Shown: one piece after another, positions 41,784 through 50,764 of the stretch
Layout: every line of letters starts with the position of its first letter
Position numbering within the stretch: the stretch's first letter is position 1
Assembly (NCBI GenBank): GCA_030746635.1
Contig: JASLMH010000009.1
Coordinates: forward strand, 1-50,764
From: Alphaproteobacteria bacterium
GTDB taxonomy: Bacteria > Pseudomonadota > Alphaproteobacteria > GCA-2731375
Length of the DNA: 50,764 nucleotides
Reading direction: 5' to 3'
Notes under the pieces: generated by a model
Told to the model about the DNA's origin: nothing
Seen by the model: only the letters and a program-made list of their open reading frames with translations
The model's database searches: none
Position numbers and translations under genes: made by a program

Positions 41784-42377
41784 ATGAACCGTTCCCGGGA
41801 TGATGACGACCTGGCCGCTTTGCGCACCGGCGATCGGGTGGCGACGGAGCGTTTTGTCCGCGAACATGCGGCATGGATGTTGGCCGTGGCGCGTCGCATC
41901 CTGCGCGATCATGGACATGCCGAAGACGCGGTTCAGAACGCCTTTGCCGCTGTCTTCAAGAACCTGGAAAAATTCGACGGACGGTCGGCGCTGCGGACCT
42001 GGATGCACCGCATCGTCGTCAACGAGGCGTTGATGCTGCTGCGCAAGAGCCGGCGTGGTCGGGAGACCCCGATCGACGATTTGCTGCCGGATTTCGACGA
42101 CGCCGGTTGCCGCATCGAAGACAGATGGACGACGGTTGAAACGCCGGAATCCCTTCTCCAGCAAACCCAGACTCGGGCAAGAATCAGTGAACTCATTGAT
42201 CAATTGCCCGACAATTATCGTATCGTCCTAATGTTGCGCGACATCGAAGAACTATCCACCGCGGAAGTGGCGGAGCTGTTGGACATGAGCGAAACGAACG
42301 TCAAGGTGAGGCTGCATCGGGCAAGAGCCGCGTTGAAGAAGCTGCTCGAGCCACTGATCCGGGGGCAAGCGCTATGA
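41784..42377 (+). CDS. ECF-type RNA polymerase sigma factor
   Basis: 197 aa. Region 2 (FVREHAAWMLAVARRILRDHGHAEDAVQNAF) and region 4 (QLPDNYRIVLMLRDIEELSTAEVAELLDMSETNVKVRLHRARAALK) are intact, and there is no C-terminal extension. It directs RNA polymerase to a small regulon, usually held by the anti-sigma factor encoded next door. ATG 41784 is preferred to a TTG 42 nt upstream because it lies closer to region 2, though no strong ribosome site is visible. Its stop overlaps the anti-sigma start by 4 nt (ATGA). Confidence 0.9.
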   Translation: MNRSRDDDDLAALRTGDRVATERFVREHAAWMLAVARRILRDHGHAEDAVQNAFAAVFKNLEKFDGRSALRTWMHRIVVNEALMLLRKSRRGRETPIDDLLPDFDDAGCRIEDRWTTVETPESLLQQTQTRARISELIDQLPDNYRIVLMLRDIEELSTAEVAELLDMSETNVKVRLHRARAALKKLLEPLIRGQAL

Positions 42378-42679
42378 CGGTCCCGAAGAAGACGCTGATG
42401 CGCCGCCTGCATGGCGCCATGTTCAAGCTGCCGCTGATGATCACCTGCGAGGCGCTCGAGGATTTCATCCTCGCCTACCTGGAAGACGACCTGCCGCGCA
42501 AGCAACGCCTGGTGTTCGAGATGCACCTCAAGGTGTGTCGCGAATGCCGCGACTACCTGCGGGCCTATCGCGCCGCGATGGACCTGGCGAAGCAGGGCCT
42601 CGAGGCGGAGAGCCAGGTGCTGCCCGAGGAGGTCCCGCAGGACCTGATCGACGCCGTCGTGGCGGCGCGCGATGCCTGA
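42374..42679 (+). CDS. Zinc-finger anti-sigma factor
   Basis: 101 aa with the zf-HC2 motif FEMHLKVCRECRDYL (H-x3-C-x2-C) typical of ZAS anti-sigma proteins that bind an ECF sigma factor through a zinc-linked helix. No membrane helix is present, so it is a soluble, possibly redox-sensitive, anti-sigma. It starts inside the sigma stop (4-nt overlap), so it is almost surely the partner of the upstream sigma factor. The signal it senses is unknown. Confidence 0.85.
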   Translation: MTVPKKTLMRRLHGAMFKLPLMITCEALEDFILAYLEDDLPRKQRLVFEMHLKVCRECRDYLRAYRAAMDLAKQGLEAESQVLPEEVPQDLIDAVVAARDA

Positions 42680-42723
42680 CCGCTGACCGCCGCGCCATGA
42701 ACCGCCAGGGAGGACCCGACGCC

Positions 42724-43602
42724 ATGAACCCGACCAGCCGCCTGCGTCAGCTTCTCGCCGCCGAGGGACCGCTGTTGGTGCCTGGCGCCTACGACGGCGC
42801 CAGCGCCCGGGTAGTGCAGGCCCTGGGTCATCGGGCGGTCTATCTGACCGGCTTCGGCATGGAGGCATCGATGTTGGGCATGCCGGATATCGGCCTGGCC
42901 TCCCAGGCCGAGGTCGTCAGCCATGCCGGCCGCATCGCCGCCGCCGTGGACCTGCCGGTGATTTCGGACGCCGACACCGGCTATGGCGGCCTGATCAACG
43001 TCCACCGCACGATCCGCGACTTCGAGCGGGCCGGCATCGCCGGCGTCCATATCGAGGACCAGGCCCTGCCGAAGCGCTGCGGCGGCATGGCCGGCCGTCG
43101 TGTGGTGCCGGTGGCGGAGATGCTGGCGCGGCTGCGGGCGGCGCTGGCGGCCCGGCAGGACGCCGACTTCGTCATTATCGCCCGCACCGACGCCAAGGCC
43201 GAAGCCGGCCTCGACGGAGTCATCGAGCGGCTGAACGCCTATCTCGCCGCCGGTGCCGACCTGGCGATGATCGCCGAACCCTTCGAGGTCGAGGAGCTGC
43301 GGCGTTTGTGCGCCGAGGTCAGGGGACCGATCGCCATGGTCGGCGGCGTCCCGGAATGGCCCGAAAGCATGCTCGGCCGCGATGACCTGGCGGCATTGGG
43401 CGTCGAGCTCGTGCTCTATGCCGTCACCGGCCTGGCCGCGGCCCTGAAGGCGCAGATGGCGGTCTATGGCGAACTGCTCGAAACCGGCCGTCTCGGTCCC
43501 GGCAGCGCGGCCGCGATGCTGAGCCTGAAAGAGCTGAGCGAACTGATGGGCCTGGCCGAGTGGGACGGCATCGAGACCGCCGCCGCCGAGCCGCCCGCCT
43601 GA
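42724..43602 (+). CDS. Isocitrate lyase/PEP mutase superfamily enzyme
   Basis: 292 aa. It starts SRLRQLLAAEGPLLVPGAYDGASARVV, with SDADTGYGG (metal Asp), HIEDQALPKRCGG (active-site Lys-Arg-Cys-Gly loop) and IIARTDA. These are features of the PEP-mutase/ICL barrel family, which includes methylisocitrate lyase, oxaloacetate decarboxylase and carboxyvinyl-carboxyphosphonate mutase. The KRCG loop suggests C-C lyase activity; the substrate is not clear. Lies 44 nt after the anti-sigma gene with GGGAGG about 10 nt upstream of ATG 42724, so it may be in the ECF operon. Confidence 0.85.
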   Translation: MNPTSRLRQLLAAEGPLLVPGAYDGASARVVQALGHRAVYLTGFGMEASMLGMPDIGLASQAEVVSHAGRIAAAVDLPVISDADTGYGGLINVHRTIRDFERAGIAGVHIEDQALPKRCGGMAGRRVVPVAEMLARLRAALAARQDADFVIIARTDAKAEAGLDGVIERLNAYLAAGADLAMIAEPFEVEELRRLCAEVRGPIAMVGGVPEWPESMLGRDDLAALGVELVLYAVTGLAAALKAQMAVYGELLETGRLGPGSAAAMLSLKELSELMGLAEWDGIETAAAEPPA

Positions 43603-43645
43603 CGGCGGATCGGCAGCGGGTGGTTCAGCCAATCTCGATGATGCC

Positions 43646-44866
43646 CTAGCTTCGCTTGCCGATCAGGAAATAGGTTTTCATGTCCGCTTTGCCCTTGACC
43701 GCGATGACGCCGCGTTCCTCGCACTCGAACGCTGATTTCAGGTGCTGGTAGGTGCTTTCGGTCAACTGGATGCAGTCCTCGACACCATGCGATTCCATCC
43801 GGCTGGCGGTATTCACGGCATCACCCCAAAGATCGTAGGCGAATTTTCGCGCGCCAATGACGCCGGCGACGACCGGCCCGGTATTGATGCCGACCCGCAA
43901 GCTGAGCGGCACGCCGACTTCCTCGCTGATACGTTTGGCCTCGGCCCGCATGTCCAAGGCCAGACTGGCGGCGGCTTCGGCGTGATCGGGCCGTGGCTCC
44001 GGCAGGCCGGCGGCAACCATGTAGGCGTCCCCGATGGTCTTGATCTTTTCGAGCCCGTATCGCGCGGTCAGGTGATCGAAGGCGGAAAACACCCCATTCA
44101 ACAGCACCACCAATTGCTCCGGGTCTCTTTGCGCCGCCATTTCGGTGAAGCCGACGATATCCGCGAACAGGATCGTGACGTCATCATTGGCATTGGCGAT
44201 AACTTCGTCGCCCTCCTTCAGGCGCTCGGCGATGGGCGCCGGCAGGATGTTGAGCAGCAAGTTCTCCGATCTTTCATGCTCGCGCTGAAACGCCTTCACG
44301 AAGTAGAGCATGGTCAGGAAGATCGCCACCGAGGGACCGACGATGTTCATGGCGAAGAACAGCATCGAGATCTGCTGCGACAGCGGCGGGGCCAGCGGCT
44401 GAAACTGCTGATCGAGAGCCAGCGAGACGGCGAGGAGAACGAGGTAGGCGGCGAACCACCAAAGCGCCGCGCGCACGGTCTGAAACATCAGGGCGCAAAG
44501 AGGCGCCAGCATCGACCAGGTCATCAGAACGCCCGAAGCCGCAAAGCCGCCGAGGCTCCACTGCATGGCGATGGGATTCCACAGAATCATCAGGAAGAAG
44601 GGATAGAGAAGCAGGGCGAACCGCTTGGTGGCGAAAAAGACGCACAGCGCGGCCCCGATGACCAAGGTGAATCCGTAGGTGATGAACACCGTGATCGTGG
44701 GGCCGAGAATGGCCAGATACATCGTCCCCCAGACGATGCTGGCGAAGAAGCAGATGCCCGACAGCACCAGCAGCGTCACCTTGTTGCGGCGTTCTTCGAA
44801 ACTGTCGGTTTCGAGCGTGCCGACCCTTTCGACCCGGGCCCGGAGCTCGGAAAGCGTGCGCTTCAT
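43646..44866 (-). CDS. Membrane class III adenylate cyclase
   Basis: 406 aa. Six hydrophobic segments fill residues about 30-200. Then comes a class III cyclase domain with FADIVGF (metal Asp), KIKTIGDAYM (substrate Lys and second Asp), RVGINTGPVVAG and DLWGDAVNTASRM (adenine-binding Asp, transition-state Asn/Arg). Lys plus Asp at the base-recognition positions indicate ATP, so cAMP. ATG 44866 has GGGAGG 8 nt upstream. It lies alone on the minus strand, converging on the ICL-type gene. Confidence 0.9.
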   Translation of the reverse strand: MKRTLSELRARVERVGTLETDSFEERRNKVTLLVLSGICFFASIVWGTMYLAILGPTITVFITYGFTLVIGAALCVFFATKRFALLLYPFFLMILWNPIAMQWSLGGFAASGVLMTWSMLAPLCALMFQTVRAALWWFAAYLVLLAVSLALDQQFQPLAPPLSQQISMLFFAMNIVGPSVAIFLTMLYFVKAFQREHERSENLLLNILPAPIAERLKEGDEVIANANDDVTILFADIVGFTEMAAQRDPEQLVVLLNGVFSAFDHLTARYGLEKIKTIGDAYMVAAGLPEPRPDHAEAAASLALDMRAEAKRISEEVGVPLSLRVGINTGPVVAGVIGARKFAYDLWGDAVNTASRMESHGVEDCIQLTESTYQHLKSAFECEERGVIAVKGKADMKTYFLIGKRS

Positions 44867-45078
44867 CGGCCATGCCTCCCGCCAACCGGTGCCCCGAAGG
44901 TGATCGCCGGTACGTCACCGGTATGCTTGTTCGCCAGAATACGCCGACCGGGCATTCAAAGGGGCGAAATTATCGTTTCACGTGACGAGGGCCGGGTCTC
45001 ACTCTAGATGGGCGTCGTCGGCGCCCGAATGCTAGGCTGACCGGGCAACGCGCCCGTCAGTAGAGACCGGAGTCGTCG

Positions 45079-47163
45079 ATGGCCGGATCAGGATCCGCCG
45101 CTGCCCCGCAGATCGCCCTCGGCATCGACGTCGGCGGTACCTTCACCGACGTCATCGCCCTGGATCTGGCGGCCGGGCGCATCGTCGCCTCCTTCAAGCT
45201 GCCGACCACGCCCGACGACCCCTCGATCGCCGCCGTCACCGGCACCGAGCGTTACCTGGAGCGGACCGGGATGGGCGCCGGGGCCGTCTATCACGGCAGC
45301 ACCATCGGCACCAACACCCTGATCCAGAAGCGCGGCGCCCGCACCGCCCTGATCGCCACCGAGGGCTTTCGCGACATCCTGGCCCTGCGCCGGCAGGCCC
45401 GGCCCAGGCTCTACGACCTGGAACCAAGGATCTCGCCGCCCCTGGTGCCGCGCGAACGCCGCCTGGAGGCGCATGAGCGCATGACCCATGACGGCGGCGC
45501 TCTGACCCCTTTGGAACCGGCCGAGATCGAGCGCATCGTCGATGGCCTGCGGGCCGATGGGATCGAGGCGGTGGCGGTCTGCCTGCTGCACGCCTACGCC
45601 AATGACGGCCACGAACAGGCCCTGGGCGAGGCGATCCGGGCGGCACTGCCCGGGGTTTTCGTCTCGATCTCCTCCGACGTCACTTCCGAGTTCCGCGAGT
45701 ACGAACGGACCAGCACGGTCGTCGTCAACGCCTATATCGGCCCGACGGTGCGTGATTATCTGCTCCGCCTGGGCGGGGAATTGACGACACGCGGCATCCC
45801 GCGCCTGGCGGTGGTGAAGTCCAACGGCGGCCTGTCCTCGGCCGCCAACGCCGAACGCTATCCGGTGCACCTGATCGAATCCGGGCCCGCCGCCGGGGTG
45901 ATCGCCACCGCCGCCTTGGGCGCCGCCGAGGGCCTGGGCGAATTGATCGCCTTCGACATGGGCGGCACCACCGCCAAGGTCGGCGTCATCCAGCAGGGCC
46001 AACCCCGCCTGAGCACCGAGTTCCACGCCGATCGTTTCGTCGATGGCCGGGACGTCGGCGGCTATCCGATCAAGAGCCCGGTGATCGACCTGATCGAGAT
46101 CGGTTCGGGCGGCGGCTCGATCGCCTGGCTGGATCCGTTCGGGGTGTTGAAGGTGGGGCCGGAAAGCGCCGGCGCCGATCCCGGGCCCGCCTGCTATGGC
46201 CGCGGCGGTACGCGGCCGACGGTGACCGACGCCCATGTCGCCCTGGGGCATATCGGCGCAGACGGTTTCGGCAGCGAGGATCTCGAGATCCAGGTCGATC
46301 TGGCGCGCGGGGTGCTGGCGGAAGCGATCGCCCGGCCGCTCGGCTGGACGGTGGAACGGGCGGCCTGGGGCGTCCTGACCCTGGCCAATGCCAACATGGC
46401 CGAGGTGGTGCGGCTGGCCACCCTGCGCCGGGGCCTCGACCCGCGCGACTTCGCGTTGGTGGCGTTCGGCGGTGCCGGCCCCCTGCACGCGACGGAAATC
46501 GCCCGCGAGGTCGGCGTGCCGCGCCTGGTCATCCCGCCCTATCCCGGCCTGTTCAGCGCCATCGGCACCATGCTGGGCGACGTGCGCCACGATCTGGTGC
46601 AGACGCTATTGCGCCGCACCGGCGATTTGGATGGGGCCAGCCTGGAGGAAGGGTTTGCCCGCCTGGAGGCGCGGGCCCAGGCCCTGTTCGCCGAGGAGGA
46701 AGCCGCCGGCGCGCCGATCCTGGAACGCCACGCCGACCTGCGCTTCGAGGGCCAGATGTTTGAGAAGACCCTGCCGGTGGCGCGGAACAGGGCCGGAGAC
46801 GCGGACCTGGACGGCATCTTCCGGGCCGCCTATCGCGCCGACTACGGCTACGACCTGCCGGAGCAGCCGGTCGAGGTGGTGAACCTGCGCCTGGTCGCCC
46901 GCCGCCCGGTCCGGCAAGGCGGTTGGCCGGCGGCGGCGGAAGCCGAACGGGCGGCCGGCCCGGGCCGACGCCGCCGCACCATCCTGGCGGCGGACGGTAG
47001 TGGCCGGGAGGTCGAAGTGCTGCCGCGCTGGGCAATCGGCGAAGGCGAGGAACTCATGGGTCCGTTGATCATCGAGGATTTCGGCGCCACCATCCGGGTA
47101 CTGGACGGACAGCGCCTCGGCGCGCTTCAATCGGGGACCCTGGTGATCGAGGACGGCGAATGA
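45079..47163 (+). CDS. hyuA: Hydantoinase A/oxoprolinase-family subunit (second copy)
   Basis: 694 aa with the same motifs as the copy at 28780: [53 protein letters not shown]. Divergence between the two copies shows they are old paralogues. Its stop overlaps the hyuB start (ATGA). Next come hyuB and a DUF1445 gene, which suggests pyroglutamate or related cyclic amide metabolism. ATG 45079 has GGAG upstream. Confidence 0.9.
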   Translation: MAGSGSAAAPQIALGIDVGGTFTDVIALDLAAGRIVASFKLPTTPDDPSIAAVTGTERYLERTGMGAGAVYHGSTIGTNTLIQKRGARTALIATEGFRDILALRRQARPRLYDLEPRISPPLVPRERRLEAHERMTHDGGALTPLEPAEIERIVDGLRADGIEAVAVCLLHAYANDGHEQALGEAIRAALPGVFVSISSDVTSEFREYERTSTVVVNAYIGPTVRDYLLRLGGELTTRGIPRLAVVKSNGGLSSAANAERYPVHLIESGPAAGVIATAALGAAEGLGELIAFDMGGTTAKVGVIQQGQPRLSTEFHADRFVDGRDVGGYPIKSPVIDLIEIGSGGGSIAWLDPFGVLKVGPESAGADPGPACYGRGGTRPTVTDAHVALGHIGADGFGSEDLEIQVDLARGVLAEAIARPLGWTVERAAWGVLTLANANMAEVVRLATLRRGLDPRDFALVAFGGAGPLHATEIAREVGVPRLVIPPYPGLFSAIGTMLGDVRHDLVQTLLRRTGDLDGASLEEGFARLEARAQALFAEEEAAGAPILERHADLRFEGQMFEKTLPVARNRAGDADLDGIFRAAYRADYGYDLPEQPVEVVNLRLVARRPVRQGGWPAAAEAERAAGPGRRRRTILAADGSGREVEVLPRWAIGEGEELMGPLIIEDFGATIRVLDGQRLGALQSGTLVIEDGE

Positions 47164-48794
47164 CGACCGAGGACACCACGCGGCTGGAACTGGCCAGCGA
47201 TCCCGTCACCTTCGAGGTGGTGCGGGGCGGCCTGTACGCCATCTGCGAGGAAATGAAGTCGGTGATGACGCGGGCGGCCTTCTCGCCGCTGTTGAGCCTG
47301 TCCTCGGACCTCTCGTGCGCCCTGTTGGATCACGACGGCGACGTCGTCGCCCAGGGCAATGACATCCCCGTCCACCTGGGCGCCATGCCGTTCTCGGCCA
47401 AAGGCATTCTGCAACGCTTCCCGCTGGATAGCTGGCGGCCGGGCGATGCGGTGCTGTCGAACGATCCCTACTCGGGCGGCTCCCACCTGCCGGACATGAC
47501 CATCATTTCGCCGATCTTCGATGACGCCGGGGTGCTCGGCTTCGCCGCCAGCCGGGTGCACTGGCCGGACATCGGCGGCTCGGCGCCCGGCAGTTCGGCG
47601 GTCACCGACGAGATCGTCAAGGAGGGCCTGCGCATCCCACCGGTGCGGGTGATCCGCGATGGCGAGCTAGATCCCGGCGTTTCCACCCTGCTGTTCGCCA
47701 ACGTCCGGGTGGCGGATGATCGGATGGGTGATTTCCGGGCCCAGATCGCCTGCAACCAGCGGGGCGTCGACCGGGTCGGCGGCCTGATCGACCGCTACGG
47801 CGGCGGGGCGGTGCGGCGTATCCTGGCGGAAACCCAGGATTACAGCCAGCGCATGGTCGAACGGGCGCTGGCCGAACTGCCCGACGGCAGCTATCGGGCC
47901 AGCCAGCACCTGGACGGCGACGGCTATATCGAGGATCCAGGCAACGGCCCGCTGGTGCTGTCGGTCCGCATCGACAAGTCCGGCGCGGCGATCCGCTGCG
48001 ATTTCGCCGGCACCGGGCGGCAGACCCGCGGCCCCATCAACGCCCCGATCTCGGTCACCGCCTCGGCCTGCTATTACCTCGCCCTGGCCCTCTCGGGCGG
48101 CGACGTGCCGCCCAATTCCGGCGCCTACCGCCCGGTCGAGGTGGCCGCACCCGAGGGCAGCCTGGTCAACTGCGTCTATCCGGCGCCGGTGGTGTCCGGC
48201 AATACCGAGATGTCGAACCGGCTGATCGACCTGATGTTCGAGGCCCTGGCCCCGGCCATGGGGCGGCAGGCCATCGGCGGCAGCTACGGCACGGCGGGGG
48301 TGTTCGCGGTCGGCGGCCACGACCCGATCCGCGACCGCCCGTTCATCCACGTCGAGACCCTGGGCGGCGGCATGGGGGCGTCGCGGGCCGGCCCCGGCCT
48401 GGACGGCCATCGCACCCACATGGGCAACACCATGAACCTGCCGATCGAGGCCAGCGAGGCGGCCAGCCCGGTGCTGATCGAACGCTACGAACTGGTCGAC
48501 GGCAGCGGCGGCGGCGGCCGTTGGCCGGGCGGTCGGGGGGTGCGGCGGGTGCTGCGATCCCTGGCCGATGAGGTGAAATTCTCGCTGCTGTTCGAACGGG
48601 CGCTGCACCCGGCCCACGGTGCCCTGGGCGGCGAGCCGGGGCGGGTCGCCAGTTTCCGCCTGGAGCGGACCGACGGCGGCGGCGAACGGCTGTCGTCGAA
48701 GACCGAGGCGGGATCGCTGAATAGGGGCGACCGGCTGTTGATGGAAACCGCCGGCGGCGGCGGTTGGGGCGAAACCGATGCCGAAGACGCCTAG
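47160..48794 (+). CDS. hyuB: Hydantoinase B/oxoprolinase-family subunit (second copy)
   Basis: 544 aa. It starts TTRLELASDPVTFEVVRGGLY, with DAVLSNDPYSGGSHLPDMTI, GFAASRVHWPDIGGSAPGS and the C-terminal GGGGWGE. ATG 47160 overlaps the hyuA stop by 4 nt. The two subunits should form the ATP-dependent cyclic amide-cleaving enzyme. The following DUF1445 gene starts 51 nt downstream, probably in the same transcript. Confidence 0.9.
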   Translation: MTTEDTTRLELASDPVTFEVVRGGLYAICEEMKSVMTRAAFSPLLSLSSDLSCALLDHDGDVVAQGNDIPVHLGAMPFSAKGILQRFPLDSWRPGDAVLSNDPYSGGSHLPDMTIISPIFDDAGVLGFAASRVHWPDIGGSAPGSSAVTDEIVKEGLRIPPVRVIRDGELDPGVSTLLFANVRVADDRMGDFRAQIACNQRGVDRVGGLIDRYGGGAVRRILAETQDYSQRMVERALAELPDGSYRASQHLDGDGYIEDPGNGPLVLSVRIDKSGAAIRCDFAGTGRQTRGPINAPISVTASACYYLALALSGGDVPPNSGAYRPVEVAAPEGSLVNCVYPAPVVSGNTEMSNRLIDLMFEALAPAMGRQAIGGSYGTAGVFAVGGHDPIRDRPFIHVETLGGGMGASRAGPGLDGHRTHMGNTMNLPIEASEAASPVLIERYELVDGSGGGGRWPGGRGVRRVLRSLADEVKFSLLFERALHPAHGALGGEPGRVASFRLERTDGGGERLSSKTEAGSLNRGDRLLMETAGGGGWGETDAEDA

Positions 48795-48845
48795 ACTGCC
48801 ATCATTGGCCGGCGGCCGGCCGAGGATGTTCAAAGGAAAGCAGCC

Positions 48846-49691
48846 ATGACCCAGTTCAACCCCCTCGCCAACCATCCCGATCCCGGCTCGGTCCGGACCG
48901 GCCGGGATGCCCGGCTGCTGTTCCGCGATCCGGCCTCGACGCCGTTTCTGCAGACCACCGGCATGGCGCCCGGCTTCATGCAGGCCAGCCCGATCATCCT
49001 GCCGGGCGAGCTGGCCCTCGACTTCGCCACCTTCTGTCAGCGCAACCCGAAGCCCTGTCCCCTGGTCGCCACCTCCAACCGGGGCTCGCCGACCCTGCCG
49101 ACCCTGGGCGACGATTTGGACCTGCGCAGCGACCTGGGCGGCTACCGCATCTGGCGCCATGGCGAACTGGTCGAGGAAGTGACCGGGATCGGCGAATTGT
49201 GGCGCGACGATTTCGTCGGCTTCGCGGTCGGCTGTTCCTACTCCTTCGAGGACGCCCTGGTGCGCGACGGCATCGAGGTGCGGCACATCAGCCAGGGCGT
49301 CTGCGTGCCCATGTACATGACGAATGTGCCGCTGGAGCCGTCGGGGCCGTTCGCCGGCCGGATGTGCGTGACCATGCGGCCGATGACGCCCAGGGACGCC
49401 ATCCGCGCCATCGAGATAACCTCCCGCTTTCCCCTGACCCACGGCACGCCGGTGCATATCGGCGATCCCGGGCAGATCGGCATCGACGATCTGGAGACGC
49501 CGCTGGTCGGTGACCCGGTGGAGGTCAGGGAAGGCGAAATCTGCGTCTTCTGGGGCTGCAGCATCACGCCGCAATACGCCATGCTGCAGGCCAAGCCGGA
49601 GATCGCCATCACCCACAAGCCGGGCTGCCTGCTGATGACCGACGTGCCCTCGCGCGGCGACGCCATCGACCTGCCCAGCCTGGCGGCTTGA
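48846..49691 (+). CDS. DUF1445 putative hydro-lyase / D-glutamate-cyclase-like
   Basis: 281 aa. GFAVGCSYSFEDALV, GRMCVTMRPMTPRDAIRAI, EICVFWGCSITPQYA and ITHKPGCLLMTDVPS match the DUF1445 family. Mammalian relatives (DGLUCY) are D-glutamate cyclases, which form 5-oxo-D-proline; some bacterial members are annotated as hydro-lyases. Placed just after hyuAB, a cyclic-amide cleaving enzyme, so 5-oxoproline or a similar lactam may link them. AAGGAAAG upstream of ATG 48846. The substrate is inferred, not shown. Confidence 0.85.
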   Translation: MTQFNPLANHPDPGSVRTGRDARLLFRDPASTPFLQTTGMAPGFMQASPIILPGELALDFATFCQRNPKPCPLVATSNRGSPTLPTLGDDLDLRSDLGGYRIWRHGELVEEVTGIGELWRDDFVGFAVGCSYSFEDALVRDGIEVRHISQGVCVPMYMTNVPLEPSGPFAGRMCVTMRPMTPRDAIRAIEITSRFPLTHGTPVHIGDPGQIGIDDLETPLVGDPVEVREGEICVFWGCSITPQYAMLQAKPEIAITHKPGCLLMTDVPSRGDAIDLPSLAA

Positions 49692-49704
49692 GAGGACCCG
49701 CGGC

Positions 49705-50637
49705 ATGGCTGGGACCGACATTCACGAGCTGCCGATCGTCGACGCTCATCACCACTTCTTCAATCTGGGGCGGGTCCGCTATCCCTGGCTGACCGACCGG
49801 CCGGAGGACGATTTCCTGCTGGGCGACTACGAGGCCCTGAAACGGGATTATCTGCCGGCCGACTATGCCCGCGACGCCGCCGGGTTCAACATCGTCGCCC
49901 AGGTCCACGTCGAGGCCGAGGCCGATCACGAGAACCCGCTGGCCGAGACCGCCTGGCTGAGCGAGTTGAACCGGAGCGCCGGCGTGCCCCATGCCATCGT
50001 CGGCCATGCCTGGCTGCACCGCCGAAGCAGCGAGGCGGTGATCGCCGCCCAGGCCGCCAGTCCGCTGGTCCGCGGCATCCGTTCGAAGCCCATCACCGCG
50101 CCCAATGCCGGGGCCGGGCTGAGCCGCTGGGCCGGCACCATGGACGACCCGAACTGGCGGCGCGGCCTGACGCTGCTGGTCAAATACGACCTGAGTTGGG
50201 ATCTGCGGGTGCCCTTCTGGCATCTCGAGGAAGCGGCGGCGGTGATGGCGGCCAGCCCGAACCTGCGGGCGGTGGTCAACCATACCGGCCTGGCCTGGGA
50301 CCGCGGCGAAGACGGCCTGGCCCATTGGCGGCGCGGCATGGTGAAACTGGCGGCGCTGGACAATGTCTGGCTGAAGGTCTCGGAACTGGGCTTGAAATCA
50401 GCGCCCTGGGACTATGACGACAATCGCCGGGTGGTGCGCCAGGCCATCGAGTTGTTCGGCTTCGACCGCTGCATGTTCGCCTCCAACTTCCCCGTCGCCG
50501 GCCTGCGCATCGGCTATGCCGAGCAGATCGAGGCCATCGACCGCATGGTGGCGGACGCCAGCGAGGACGAACGCCGCTGGCTGTTCGCCGGCACGGCACG
50601 GGAATTCTACCGGCTCGGCGACGACACGGGCACCTGA
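49705..50637 (+). CDS. Amidohydrolase_2, sugar-lactonase-like
   Basis: 310 aa. It opens with the metal motif IVDAHHHFFNL and continues YPWLTDRPEDDFLLGDY, NIVAQVHVEA, AVVNHTGLAWDR and FGFDRCMFASNFPVAG near the end. These are features of PF04909 lactonases (L-fuconolactonase/rhamnonolactonase-like). It hydrolyses a lactone or related ester in the cytoplasm; the substrate is unknown. GAGAGGA lies 8 nt upstream of ATG 49705. It follows the DUF1445 gene after 13 nt and precedes the GST start by 13 nt, so it belongs to the same unit. Confidence 0.85.
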   Translation: MAGTDIHELPIVDAHHHFFNLGRVRYPWLTDRPEDDFLLGDYEALKRDYLPADYARDAAGFNIVAQVHVEAEADHENPLAETAWLSELNRSAGVPHAIVGHAWLHRRSSEAVIAAQAASPLVRGIRSKPITAPNAGAGLSRWAGTMDDPNWRRGLTLLVKYDLSWDLRVPFWHLEEAAAVMAASPNLRAVVNHTGLAWDRGEDGLAHWRRGMVKLAALDNVWLKVSELGLKSAPWDYDDNRRVVRQAIELFGFDRCMFASNFPVAGLRIGYAEQIEAIDRMVADASEDERRWLFAGTAREFYRLGDDTGT

Positions 50638-50650
50638 GTACCTAGCCCCC

Positions 50651-50764
50651 ATGGTGCGATTGATCGACAGCGACATCCGCACGCGCGAGGTCCTCGGCTG
50701 GCGGGGCCTGCATGTCTTTCACGGCCGGATGTCGTCCTGCTCGCAGAAGCTCCGGATCTTCCTC
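50651..50764 (+). CDS. Glutathione S-transferase, N-terminus only (cut by window edge)
   Basis: 38 codons from ATG 50651, open to the right edge. GLHVFHGRMSSCSQKLRIFL is the first beta strand and catalytic helix of the GST thioredoxin-like domain, with Ser/Cys at the active-site position (SSCSQK). It appears to be the next gene of the hyuAB/DUF1445/amidohydrolase unit. Confidence 0.7.
   Translation, partial: MVRLIDSDIRTREVLGWRGLHVFHGRMSSCSQKLRIFL

Overview
The window is GC-rich, densely coding DNA with mostly G/C third positions. It is most likely from an alphaproteobacterium, perhaps a Rhodospirillales-like lineage. The evidence is (i) short palindromic intergenic elements of a type common in alphaproteobacterial genomes (about 10624-10713 and 23448-23527), (ii) two exosortase-sorted (PEP/VPAPG-CTERM) secreted proteins, and (iii) abundant hydantoinase/oxoprolinase, luciferase-like monooxygenase, amidohydrolase and GST genes typical of catabolically versatile marine or soil alphaproteobacteria. 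No rRNA, tRNA, CRISPR array, intact insertion sequence, phage module or origin was seen. The taxonomic call is inference.

Layout. 1-4176 (minus): a sulfur-trafficking cluster made of a YeeE/YedE transporter, a PAS-LuxR regulator and three tiny DsrE/DsrH-like proteins, followed by a GT39-type membrane glycosyltransferase cut by the left edge. 4428-14982: mostly single enzymes: serine beta-lactamase-like hydrolase, APH-fold kinase, DUF2332 protein, FadH-like flavoprotein, an SDR lacking its catalytic Tyr/Lys, and a cysteine-synthase-like plus RBBP9-like pair divergent from a LysR regulator. Two exosortase substrates lie nearby (11792 and 15181); the second carries a TLDc domain and a good sigma-54 promoter match. 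16999-19559: a recombination scar. A truncated cupin remnant and an intact cupin flank a base-composition-shifted insert carrying a lipoprotein and an exported protein. 19670-23408: GST, amidohydrolase, and a CysN-independent Sat/CysC fusion whose ATP-sulfurylase active site is damaged. 23532-30849 (minus): a tight five-gene catabolic operon (hyuA, hyuB, acyl-CoA synthetase, two luciferase-like oxidoreductases).

32788-41594 is the most intriguing part. A plus-strand operon (two DUF1538 membrane proteins, a P-II-like protein, a CBS-domain protein) converges on a five-gene minus-strand operon (cation/proton antiporter, Rieske-glutamate-synthase-like fusion, Rieske-ThDP-enzyme fusion, DUF5996 protein, membrane TrkA_C protein). 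The two neighbouring Rieske fusions suggest a redox pair. P-II, CBS, TrkA_C and antiporter components suggest ligand-controlled ion or solute transport. The ThDP gene carries an in-frame TAA 37 codons before its natural end.

41784-50764: an ECF sigma/anti-sigma pair with an isocitrate-lyase-superfamily enzyme, a six-TM class III adenylate cyclase, then a second hyuAB pair with a DUF1445 (D-glutamate-cyclase-like) gene, a lactonase-type amidohydrolase and the start of a GST. All functions are read from sequence motifs without database searches.
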